DNA of 64,000 bases from Ferrovibrio sp046297895 (lineage in GTDB: Bacteria; Pseudomonadota; Alphaproteobacteria; Ferrovibrionales; Ferrovibrionaceae), in assembly GCF_046297895.1 (NCBI RefSeq), contig NZ_JBKBHC010000008.1:62001-126000 (forward strand), in the 5' to 3' direction. The first letter of the stretch is position 1, and every line of letters starts with the position of its first letter. The notes beneath the pieces were generated by a model that worked only from the letters and a program-made list of their open reading frames with translations, made no database searches and was not told the DNA's origin. Shown here piece after piece: positions 25,257-33,132 of the stretch. The translations under genes and the position numbers were made by a program.

Positions 25257-28200
25257 ATGCTGCAAGGCAGCGCCATACTGATTCTGTCGCTGGGCTATCT
25301 TGGCCTGCTGTTCGCGATCGCCCATCTGGGCGACAGGCTGAATGCACGCTGGTATACGGGCCGCACCGGCGCCACCATCTATGCCCTGTCGCTGGCGATC
25401 TACTGCACCTCCTGGACCTTCTATGGCTCGGTCGGCCGCGCCTCGGTCTCGGGCCCCGATTTCATCCTGATCTATGTGGGCCCGATCCTGGCCATCACGC
25501 TGGGCTACCCGGCGATGGCCAAGATGATCAAGATCGCCAAGCGGCAGAACGTGACCTCGATCGCCGATTTCATCGGCTCGCGCTACGGCAAGAGCCGCGC
25601 CGTGGCCGTGCTGGTCACCCTGATCGCCGTGATCGGCGTGCTGCCCTACATCTCGCTGCAGATGCAGGCGGTCAGCGTCACCTTCGAGGTGATGGTGGGT
25701 TCCGACATGGCCCACCTGCTCAATGCCAGCCTGCCGCCGCCTTGGCGCGACACCGCGATGTTCGTGGCCGGCATCATGGGCCTGTTCACCATCCTGTTCG
25801 GCGTGCGCCATGTGCAGGCGACCGAGCAGCATCGCGGCATGATGCTGGCGATCGCCTTCGAGTCCCTGGTCAAGCTGGCCGCTTTCCTGGCCGTCGGCAT
25901 CTTCGTTTTCTATGGCCTGTTCGATTCTGGCAGCGACCTGCTGGCCAGGGTGCAGGCCGATCCGCGCCTGACCGCGCAGCTCAGCCAGGGCCTGGGCAGC
26001 AACTGGATCGCCATGACGATCCTCTCGGGCTTCGCCTTCCTGTGCCTGCCGCGCCAGTTCCATGTCGCCGTGGTCGAAGGCAGCGACCCCAACAGCCTGA
26101 AGGCGGCGCGCTGGCTGTTTCCGCTCTATCTGGTCGCCATCAACCTGTTCGTCGTGCCGATCGCCGCAGCCGGCCTGCTGCTGGCGGACAAGGGCGCCAA
26201 TCCTGACTTTTTCGTGCTGACCCTGCCGATGATGGCGGACCAGCTCGCCCTTTCGGTCTTCGCCTTCATCGGCGGCCTGTCGGCCGCCACCTCGATGGTG
26301 ATCGTCGCCTGCATGGCGCTGTCGATCATGGTGTCGAACGAACTGGTCACGCCCTTCCTGCTGCGCTCACGCGCCGGTGGTTCGGGCGAGGTCGGCCAGA
26401 TCGTCCTGAACGTGCGCCGCGCCGCCGTGATCGTGATCCTGATCGCGGCCTACATCTACCATACCTGGATCGCGGGTTATCTGCCGCTGGCCTCCATCGG
26501 CATGATCTCGTTCTGCGCGGTGGCCAATTTCGCGCCGCCACTGCTGATCGGCCTGTACTGGCGGCGGGCGCATCGCCATGGCGTGATCGCCGGCCTGGTG
26601 GCGGGCTTTGCCATGTGGATCTATACGCTGCTGCTGCCCTCGATCAAGGGCGCGGCGACGGGACAGCCGATGGTGGCGCCGCTGACCGAGTGGCTGCCGC
26701 GCCCGTTCAGCGCTTATGACGTCATTCTCCAGGGCTTCGTCTCCAGCGTCGCAGTGAATGTGATTCTGCTGGTGGCCGTGTCGCTGCTGGTACGGCCGCG
26801 CAGCCGTGACCTGGAACAGGCCGCCATCTTCGTTTCCGGCGGCGAGGGCCTGCCGGCCGCGGCATTCGCCGAGGCCGACCACGATCCGCGCATCGACGAA
26901 CTGCGCGCACTGGCCGCGCGCTTCATCGGCGAGGAGCGCGCCGAGCGGGCCTTTGCCGGCCGCCGCATGAACGCCGCCGAAGCCATGGCCTTCACCGAAC
27001 ATCTGCTGGGCGGCGCCATCGGCGCGGCCTCGGCCCGCATTGTGATGGCCTCCGCCCAGGGCAAGAACCTGCTGAGCCCACGGGCCGCGCGCGCCATGCT
27101 GGGCGAGGCCTCGGAGGCGATCCGCCACAATCTCGACCTGCTGCGCACCACGCTGGACCATATCAGCCAGGGCATCGGCGTGTTCGACAACCGCCAGCGG
27201 CTGGCCGCCTGGAACGACCGTTTCTTCGACCTGCTGGGCCTGCCCGCCAACCTGGCCGAAAACGGCATGCCGCTGGCAACCCTGGTGGGCGATTCCACCG
27301 AACTGGCCGGCATGCTGGCATCCGGCGCCCGCGGTTCACGCATCCACGAGCAGCGCCAGCCCAGTGGCCGGGTGATCGAAATCCGCGTCGACCCGATGCC
27401 CGATGGCGGCTTCGTCGCCACCTGCACCGACATCAGCGAGCGCGTGCGGGCCGCCGAGGCGCTGCGCGACTCCGAGCGCGCCATCCGCATCTACACCGAC
27501 AACGTGCCGGTGCTGATCGCCTATGTGGACCGCAACGAACGCTATCGTTTCACCAACATGCCGTTCCGCCGCGCCCTGCATCTGCCGCAGGACCAGATCG
27601 ATGGCCGCCGGGTGAGCGAGATGCTGCCTGCCGAACGCTATCAGCGCCTGAAGCCGCATATCGATGCCGCGCTGGCCGGCCAGCGCCAGAGCTTCGAAAC
27701 CGAATTCCCCACCAACGACGCCAAGATCGAGGTGGCGCACGGCACCTACATTCCGCATATCGACGAGCAGGGCACGGTGCTGGGCTTCTTCCTGCTGTAC
27801 CAGGACGTGACCGAACGCCGGCGCGCCGACGCCGCCCTGCGCGCCGCCTATGAAGGCCTGGAGCGCCGGGTCGCCGAACGCACCGCGGAACTGCAGCTTG
27901 CCGTGCAGGAACTGGAGGCCTCGCGCGCCCAGGCCGAGGCGGCGAATCTCGGCAAGACGCGCTTCCTGGCGGCGGCCAGCCACGACCTGCTGCAGCCGCT
28001 GCATGCCGCGCGGCTGTTCACCGCCGCCCTGGCCGAGCGCGAGCCCGACAACCTGCTGGTTACCAAGATCGACCATGGCCTGGGCGCGGTGGAGGCCCTG
28101 CTGGATGCCCTGCTCGATATTTCCAAGCTCGATGCCGGTGCGGTCTCGGTCGAGGTGCGGCCGGTGGCGCTCGGTCCGCTACTCGATTCCATCGCCTCGG

Positions 28201-29081
28201 CCTTCGCACCGCTGGCGGCGCGGCGGCATGTGACGCTGAAGGTGGTGCCGACCAGCGCCACGATCAGCACCGACCCCGCGCTGCTGCGCCGCGTGCTGCA
28301 GAATTTCGTCGCCAACGCGATCCGCTACGCCAGCAACGAACGGGAAGATCGCCGTGTCCTGATCGGCTGCCGCCGGCAGGGCGACAGCATCCGCATCGCG
28401 GTCTGCGACAACGGCCCCGGCATCCCGCAAGACAAGCGCCAGGTGATTTTCCAGGAATTCGCCCGCCTGGACCGTACCGGCGGCGACGCCGAGCGCGGCC
28501 TGGGCCTGGGACTGGCGATCGTCGAGCGCATCGCCAGGATGCTGAACAGCCCGATCGACCTGCATTCCAGCCTGGGCCACGGTTCGATCTTCAGCATCAC
28601 CGTGCCGCGTGCCGCCGTCGAGCCGGCCCAGCCCGCCCAGCCTCAGGCCGCCCCGACGCCGGTGGCCGGTTCGCTGTCAGGCAGTTTCGTGCTGTGCATC
28701 GACAACGAGATCGCCGTGCGCGAGGCGATGACCACGCTGCTGGAAGGCTGGTCCTGCACCGTTGCCGCCGTGCCGAGCATCGAGGAAGCCCGCCGTGCGG
28801 TGGCCGCTGCCGGCCGCAGCCCCGACGTGATCCTGGCCGACCTGCATCTGGATGAGGCTTCGCCCGACGGACTGGACGCCATCACCATGCTGCGCCGCGA
28901 CTGGGGACAGCAACTGCCGGCGATCCTGATCACCGCGGACCGCAGCCAGGACATGCGCCAGCGCGCCGCCGCGATCCAGGTCGACGTGCTGCACAAGCCG
29001 GTCAAGCCGGCGGCCCTGCGCGCCCTGATCACCCAGCGGCGGCGGCCCGCCGGGCCGCTGGCGGCCGCGGGCGACGACTAA
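25257..29081 (+). CDS. crbS: CrbS-like hybrid sensor kinase with sodium/solute symporter domain
   Basis: A protein of 1274 residues. Residues 1 to about 520 form a 13-segment SSS/SLC5 transporter domain; a STAC-like linker (about 530-620) and two PAS modules (about 640-730 and 745-865) follow. The kinase core has H909 in ASHDLLQPLHAARLF, NAIRYAS, DNGPGIP and GLGLGLAIV, then a C-terminal receiver with D1195 (ILADLHLDE). The architecture is that of CrbS/MxtR, which with CrbR/ErdR controls acetate use (acs). The convergent LuxR-type gene at 29095 is the expected partner. Ligand and target genes are inferred. Confidence 0.85.
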   Translation: MLQGSAILILSLGYLGLLFAIAHLGDRLNARWYTGRTGATIYALSLAIYCTSWTFYGSVGRASVSGPDFILIYVGPILAITLGYPAMAKMIKIAKRQNVTSIADFIGSRYGKSRAVAVLVTLIAVIGVLPYISLQMQAVSVTFEVMVGSDMAHLLNASLPPPWRDTAMFVAGIMGLFTILFGVRHVQATEQHRGMMLAIAFESLVKLAAFLAVGIFVFYGLFDSGSDLLARVQADPRLTAQLSQGLGSNWIAMTILSGFAFLCLPRQFHVAVVEGSDPNSLKAARWLFPLYLVAINLFVVPIAAAGLLLADKGANPDFFVLTLPMMADQLALSVFAFIGGLSAATSMVIVACMALSIMVSNELVTPFLLRSRAGGSGEVGQIVLNVRRAAVIVILIAAYIYHTWIAGYLPLASIGMISFCAVANFAPPLLIGLYWRRAHRHGVIAGLVAGFAMWIYTLLLPSIKGAATGQPMVAPLTEWLPRPFSAYDVILQGFVSSVAVNVILLVAVSLLVRPRSRDLEQAAIFVSGGEGLPAAAFAEADHDPRIDELRALAARFIGEERAERAFAGRRMNAAEAMAFTEHLLGGAIGAASARIVMASAQGKNLLSPRAARAMLGEASEAIRHNLDLLRTTLDHISQGIGVFDNRQRLAAWNDRFFDLLGLPANLAENGMPLATLVGDSTELAGMLASGARGSRIHEQRQPSGRVIEIRVDPMPDGGFVATCTDISERVRAAEALRDSERAIRIYTDNVPVLIAYVDRNERYRFTNMPFRRALHLPQDQIDGRRVSEMLPAERYQRLKPHIDAALAGQRQSFETEFPTNDAKIEVAHGTYIPHIDEQGTVLGFFLLYQDVTERRRADAALRAAYEGLERRVAERTAELQLAVQELEASRAQAEAANLGKTRFLAAASHDLLQPLHAARLFTAALAEREPDNLLVTKIDHGLGAVEALLDALLDISKLDAGAVSVEVRPVALGPLLDSIASAFAPLAARRHVTLKVVPTSATISTDPALLRRVLQNFVANAIRYASNEREDRRVLIGCRRQGDSIRIAVCDNGPGIPQDKRQVIFQEFARLDRTGGDAERGLGLGLAIVERIARMLNSPIDLHSSLGHGSIFSITVPRAAVEPAQPAQPQAAPTPVAGSLSGSFVLCIDNEIAVREAMTTLLEGWSCTVAAVPSIEEARRAVAAAGRSPDVILADLHLDEASPDGLDAITMLRRDWGQQLPAILITADRSQDMRQRAAAIQVDVLHKPVKPAALRALITQRRRPAGPLAAAGDD

Positions 29082-29094
29082 GGCAATCCAGACG

Positions 29095-29754
29095 TCAGAT
29101 CGAGAAATGCCGGGCTGCGATCACGGCCTGGGTGCGGCTGCGCACACCAAGCTTCTTGAGGATCGCGGTGACATGGGCCTTCACGGTGGCCTCGCCGACC
29201 GAAAGCTCATGGGCGATCTGCTTGTTCAGCTTGCCCTTGCTGAGCAGGGTTAGGACGCGGAGCTGCTGCGGCGTTAGCTCGGCGACGCGGCGGGCAAAAT
29301 CGTCGGGCATGTCGGGCGCGCCGCCTTCTTCCATCTCGGGCGGCAGCCAGACCTCGCCATCCAGCACCGACTGCAGCGCGCTGGCGATGGTCTCCAGGGC
29401 CGCCGATTTCGGCACGAAGGCGGCAGCGCCAAACTCGATGGCGCGCCGCATCACCGCCGGCTCGCGCGTGGAGGACACGATGGCCACCGGCACGGCCGGA
29501 TGGCTGGCGCGCACGGTGGCGAGTCCGGAGAAGCCGTCCATGCCCGGCATGTCGAGGTCGAGGATGAGCAGATCGACCGCCTCGCGCGCCTCCAGCGCGA
29601 CAATCGCCTCGCCGAGGTCGGAACAACCAATCACTTCTACTCCGGCCATGGCTTGACGCAGCGCCTGGCCGAGGGCCTCGCGCACCAGCGGATGGTCGTC
29701 GGCGATGATGATTGTGAGTGCCGGTTCTGTGCCGGCCTTCCCTGTCCCCGTCAT
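29095..29754 (-). CDS. crbR: CrbR-like LuxR-type response regulator
   Basis: A response regulator of 219 residues. The receiver domain has the acidic pair (IIADDHPLVREAL), phosphoacceptor D66 (LLILDLDMPGMDG), a Ser/Thr (IVSST) and K (FVPKSA). A LuxR/NarL HTH sits at about 150-215 (LTPQQLRVLTLLSKGKLNKQIAHELSVGEATVKAHV). It lies tail to tail with the CrbS-like kinase, 13 bp apart, so the two are transcribed separately. ATG 29754 is chosen over an upstream frame that only adds a spurious N-terminus. Confidence 0.85.
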   Translation of the reverse strand: MTGTGKAGTEPALTIIIADDHPLVREALGQALRQAMAGVEVIGCSDLGEAIVALEAREAVDLLILDLDMPGMDGFSGLATVRASHPAVPVAIVSSTREPAVMRRAIEFGAAAFVPKSAALETIASALQSVLDGEVWLPPEMEEGGAPDMPDDFARRVAELTPQQLRVLTLLSKGKLNKQIAHELSVGEATVKAHVTAILKKLGVRSRTQAVIAARHFSI

Positions 29755-29863
29755 GATTGCGAGGGTAAACCACCGCCCGGCATGCAGCAAGCCGAAGGCG
29801 GCACTGGACATGGCCGGACGACCGGGCTAGTGCAGGCCCATCATTGGTCCCAGGGAGCCCGTC

Positions 29864-30901
29864 ATGACCACCGAAGGCATTGTGGATATCTCGTCCCTCA
29901 CTGCACGTTGCGCTTCCGCCGAGCCACGCCACGACTGGTCGCGTGCGGAAATCGACGCGCTGTTCGCCCTGCCCTTCAGCGACCTGATCTTCCTGGCCCA
30001 GCAGGTGCATCGCCGCCACTTCGCGGCCAACGAGGTGCAGATGAGCACCCTGCTGAGCATCAAGACCGGCGGCTGCCCCGAGGACTGCGCCTACTGCCCG
30101 CAGAGCGCCGCCTTCGATACCGGCGTGAAGGCCGAGAAGCTGATGGGGCTGGAGGAAACCCTGGCCGCCGCCCGCGCCGCGAAAGAGGCCGGTGCCAGCC
30201 GTTTCTGCATGGGTGCCGCCTGGCGCAGCCCGAAGGACCGCGACCTCGACAAGGTCTGCGCCATTATCGCGGAAGTGAAGGCCCTGGGCCTGGAAACCTG
30301 CGCCACGCTGGGCATGCTGTCGCCCGAGCAGGCGCAGCGGCTGGGCGCGGCCGGACTGGATTACTACAACCACAACCTCGACACCTCGCCCGAGCATTAC
30401 GGCGCGATCATCACCACGCGCACCTACCAGGACCGGCTCGACACCCTGGGCAACGTGCGCGCCGCCGGGCTGAAGGTGTGCTGCGGCGGCATCGTGGGCT
30501 TAGGGGAAAAGGCCGAGGACCGCACCGGGCTGCTGCACAGCCTGGCCACCCTGCCCGCCCATCCCGACAGCGTGCCGATCAACATGCTGGTGCAGGTGGG
30601 GGGCACGCCGCTGGACGGCCAGGCGCCGCTGGACGGCATCGAGTTCGTGCGCACCATTGCGGTCGCCCGCATCGTGATGCCGGCCTCGATGGTGCGGCTG
30701 TCGGCCGGGCGCGAGCAGATGAGCGACGAGCTGCAGGCGCTGTGTTTCCTGGCCGGCGCCAACTCGATCTTCCTGGGCGACAAGCTGCTGACCACGAAGA
30801 ACCCGGGCCAGGACCGCGACGCGGGCCTGCTGGCCAAGCTGGGCATCACCGCGATGCCGCACACCACGGTGGAAGTGGGTTCAGCCGAAGCGGCGGAGTG
30901 A
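29864..30901 (+). CDS. bioB: Biotin synthase
   Basis: A radical SAM enzyme of 345 residues converting dethiobiotin to biotin. C71-PED-C75-AY-C78 binds the [4Fe-4S] cluster; ETCATLGML, GLDYYNHNLDTSPE and GLGEKAEDR are family hallmarks, and the Arg/Asn set for the [2Fe-2S] cluster (RLSAGREQM) is present. No other bio genes lie nearby. Its last 21 bp overlap the convergent small membrane gene. Confidence 0.96.
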   Translation: MTTEGIVDISSLTARCASAEPRHDWSRAEIDALFALPFSDLIFLAQQVHRRHFAANEVQMSTLLSIKTGGCPEDCAYCPQSAAFDTGVKAEKLMGLEETLAAARAAKEAGASRFCMGAAWRSPKDRDLDKVCAIIAEVKALGLETCATLGMLSPEQAQRLGAAGLDYYNHNLDTSPEHYGAIITTRTYQDRLDTLGNVRAAGLKVCCGGIVGLGEKAEDRTGLLHSLATLPAHPDSVPINMLVQVGGTPLDGQAPLDGIEFVRTIAVARIVMPASMVRLSAGREQMSDELQALCFLAGANSIFLGDKLLTTKNPGQDRDAGLLAKLGITAMPHTTVEVGSAEAAE

Positions 30902-31252
30902 GGGCAGCGAAGGCGGCATGCCGGTGCAGCCGGCCAGCGTGAACAGCGTGAAGGGCTGGGCGCGGTAGACGCCGATGGCGCCGGTCTCGCGCAGGCGGCC
31001 GGCAAAACCGGGATCGTCGGAGGCCAGCTCGACCGCGTTGGGCAGCCAGGTCTGCCGCACCAGCCGCGCCTCCGTTTGCGTCGCCGCCACTGTCACGGCC
31101 AGCGCGTCCCAGCCGAAGGGATAGACCGCGATCACCCGGCCGCTGGCATCCGGCGGCAGGGCGGCGCGCTGCACCGTGACGGCGAACAGCAGGCCCCAGA
31201 CCAGCAGCACCGCCGCCGCGAAGGCGAGCGCGATGCGGTGCGTACTGGCCAC
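30881..31252 (-). CDS. Small single-pass membrane protein, unrecognised
   Basis: A protein of 123 residues starting at GTG 31252 with GGAG upstream inside the MFS gene's end. One N-terminal membrane segment (residues 6-25, ALAFAAAVLLVWGLLFAVTV) precedes a soluble, probably periplasmic part. It follows the MFS stop by 7 bp, suggesting co-transcription, and overlaps the end of bioB by 21 bp on the other strand. A start at ATG 31378 would lie inside the MFS gene in another frame and is unlikely. Confidence 0.5.
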   Translation of the reverse strand: MASTHRIALAFAAAVLLVWGLLFAVTVQRAALPPDASGRVIAVYPFGWDALAVTVAATQTEARLVRQTWLPNAVELASDDPGFAGRLRETGAIGVYRAQPFTLFTLAGCTGMPPSLPSLRRFG

Positions 31253-31259
31253 GGGCTTC

Positions 31260-32507
31260 TTACTCCGCAGCCGCCGCCGGTGCGGGCGACAGGCGCGCCA
31301 GCGGGCGTTCGTCGATCGGCCAGTGCACGATGGCGGCGAAGATGCCCAGGCCCATGGATATCCACCAGACCAGATCATACGAGCCGGTCATGTCGAACAG
31401 GCGGCCGCCGAGCCAGACGCCGAGGAAGCCGCCGACCTGGTGGCTGAAGAACACGATGCCGAACAGGGTGGCCATGTAGCGCGGGCCGAAGATCTGCGCC
31501 ACGAGCCCTGAGGTGAGCGGCACGGTGGAGAGCCAGAGCAGGCCCATGGCGAAGGCGAAGACCAGCACGCTGACCTGCGTCATCGGCAGCATGACGAAGA
31601 CGGCGATCACCACGGCACGCGCGCCGTAGATGAAGCTGAGCAGGTATTTCTTGGAATGTTTGCCGCCCAGCACGCCGGCGGTGTACGAGCCGACCACGTT
31701 GGCCAGGCCGACCAGCGCCAGCGCCCAGGCGCCGGTGGCGGGATCGAGGCCGCGGTCGACGATATAGGCCGGCAGGTGGGTCTGGATGAAGGAGACGTGG
31801 AAGCCGCAGACGAAGAAGCCAAAGATCAGCAGCCAGTAGCTTTTCTGCACGCCGGCCTCGCGCAGGGCCTCGCCCATCGACTGCTGCGGCCCGCTGCCTT
31901 CGGGCGCCTTGCCGGCCAGCACCAGCGCCAGCGGCGCGATGGCCAGCGCGAACAGGCTGAGCAGGATCAGGGCAAACGCCGTGCCGAAGGCGGCGATGAA
32001 GGCCTGGCCCAGCGGCACCATCAAAAACTGGCCCATCGAACCGGCCGCCGTGCCGATGCCCAAAGCCCAGGAGCGTTTCTCGGGCGGCACCATGCGGGCG
32101 ATGGCCGAGAGCGCCACGGTAAACGACGAGCCGGCCAGGCCGATGCCGATCAGCATGCCGAGCGTGACGTTGAGCATCAGCGGGGTGGTGGCATAGGCGG
32201 TGAGCGCCACGCCGGCGGCATAGAACACTGCGCCGCCGACCAGCACGCGGGCGGAGCCGTAGCGGTCGGCCAGGGCGCCGGCGAAGGGCTGGCCAAAGCC
32301 CCACAGCACGGTCTGGATGGCGATGCCGAAGGCGAAGACCTCGCGGCCCCAGCCATTGGCGGCGCTGATCGGCTCAAGGAACAGGCCGAAGCCCGAACGC
32401 ACGCCGAAATTCAGCAGCGCGATGGTGCAGCCGGCCAGGATGACCAGCAGGGGAGTGCGCCAGGAGAGCGGGGCCCCGGACTGGGGGGCCTGGGTCTGGG
32501 TCGTCAT
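31260..32507 (-). CDS. MFS transporter (OFA/monocarboxylate-type)
   Basis: A permease of 415 residues with 12 predicted membrane segments. The signature GRLADRYGSARV-like loop (FAGALADRYGSARVLVGG) after TM2 and the FGPRYMATLFGIVFFSHQVGGFLG segment fit the major facilitator families that move small organic anions. The substrate cannot be read from sequence. ATG 32507 follows directly on the GAACG-GT-CGTTC palindrome (16 bp upstream), a likely TetR-family operator. Confidence 0.85.
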   Translation of the reverse strand: MTTQTQAPQSGAPLSWRTPLLVILAGCTIALLNFGVRSGFGLFLEPISAANGWGREVFAFGIAIQTVLWGFGQPFAGALADRYGSARVLVGGAVFYAAGVALTAYATTPLMLNVTLGMLIGIGLAGSSFTVALSAIARMVPPEKRSWALGIGTAAGSMGQFLMVPLGQAFIAAFGTAFALILLSLFALAIAPLALVLAGKAPEGSGPQQSMGEALREAGVQKSYWLLIFGFFVCGFHVSFIQTHLPAYIVDRGLDPATGAWALALVGLANVVGSYTAGVLGGKHSKKYLLSFIYGARAVVIAVFVMLPMTQVSVLVFAFAMGLLWLSTVPLTSGLVAQIFGPRYMATLFGIVFFSHQVGGFLGVWLGGRLFDMTGSYDLVWWISMGLGIFAAIVHWPIDERPLARLSPAPAAAAE

Positions 32508-32883
32508 GGGGAAGCGTCTCCTGAACGGTCGTTCGTTTATACGCCCTGCAATTAGGGAAGCGGAGCCAAAGCGGCAAGTCTTAAATTGGCACCGTGCAAT
32601 TCGGGGCTGTTGCGGGCGGCGCGGCGCGGGCCGGCGCTGGTTGCGCCGCTGCGCCGGGATTTGCCGCCGGATGCGATGGATTTTGAATCGTTTTGCGATG
32701 GTTTTGCATAGGTAAGTTATTGATTCATATAAAACCGGATTTTCAACATGCCATGAACTGCAACTGGTCGTCAGACTCGGCTTCCAGTGACTCGAATACA
32801 CATGCATGCAAAGCGCTTCCTACGAGAACATATATAGTACATGGAAATTGCAGAGTTTCAAGACGCAGTTTGGATGCCGGGTG
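32508..32883. other. Intergenic region with GC shift, no gene
   Basis: 376 bp between the MFS start and the YqaE stop. The first half is GC-rich; from about 32690 to 32880 it is AT-rich (TATATAGTACATGG, ATTCATATAAAACC) without a convincing gene on either strand. No repeat boundary or RNA gene recognised. Confidence 0.5.
32523..32534 (-). promoter_or_regulatory. TetR-type operator candidate upstream of MFS
   Basis: GAACG-GT-CGTTC is a perfect 5-bp-arm palindrome placed 16 bp before the MFS ATG, followed by CGTTTATA. This resembles operators of TetR-family repressors of efflux genes. No tetR gene lies next to it. Confidence 0.35.
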
Positions 32884-33078
32884 TTACCCGCGCCGCCCGG
32901 TCGCCTGCTCGATTTGTTTCGCGGTGTTGTACTGGCTGAGCGAATAGACCGCCCACAGCGCCGCCGGAATCCAGCCGATCAGGGTTACCTGCAGGATCAG
33001 GCAGATGATGCCGGCAATCGGCCGCCCGATGGTGAAGAACACCATGAAGGGCAGGAAAATGGCGAGCAGCAGGCGCAT
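32884..33078 (-). CDS. YqaE/Pmp3-family membrane protein
   Basis: A protein of 64 residues with two membrane helices (residues 3-22 and 25-49) and the family core PFMVFFTIGRPIAG followed by GWIPAALWAVY. Pmp3/YqaE proteins are small stress-related inner-membrane proteins affecting membrane potential. A GGAGAA site precedes the ATG. It is a GC-rich core gene immediately left of the IetAS insert. Confidence 0.85.
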   Translation of the reverse strand: MRLLLAIFLPFMVFFTIGRPIAGIICLILQVTLIGWIPAALWAVYSLSQYNTAKQIEQATGRRG

Positions 33079-33132
33079 GGCGGGTTCTCCGTTGAATTAC
33101 AAAACAACCTTAATATAGAAGGTCTTAAGGCA

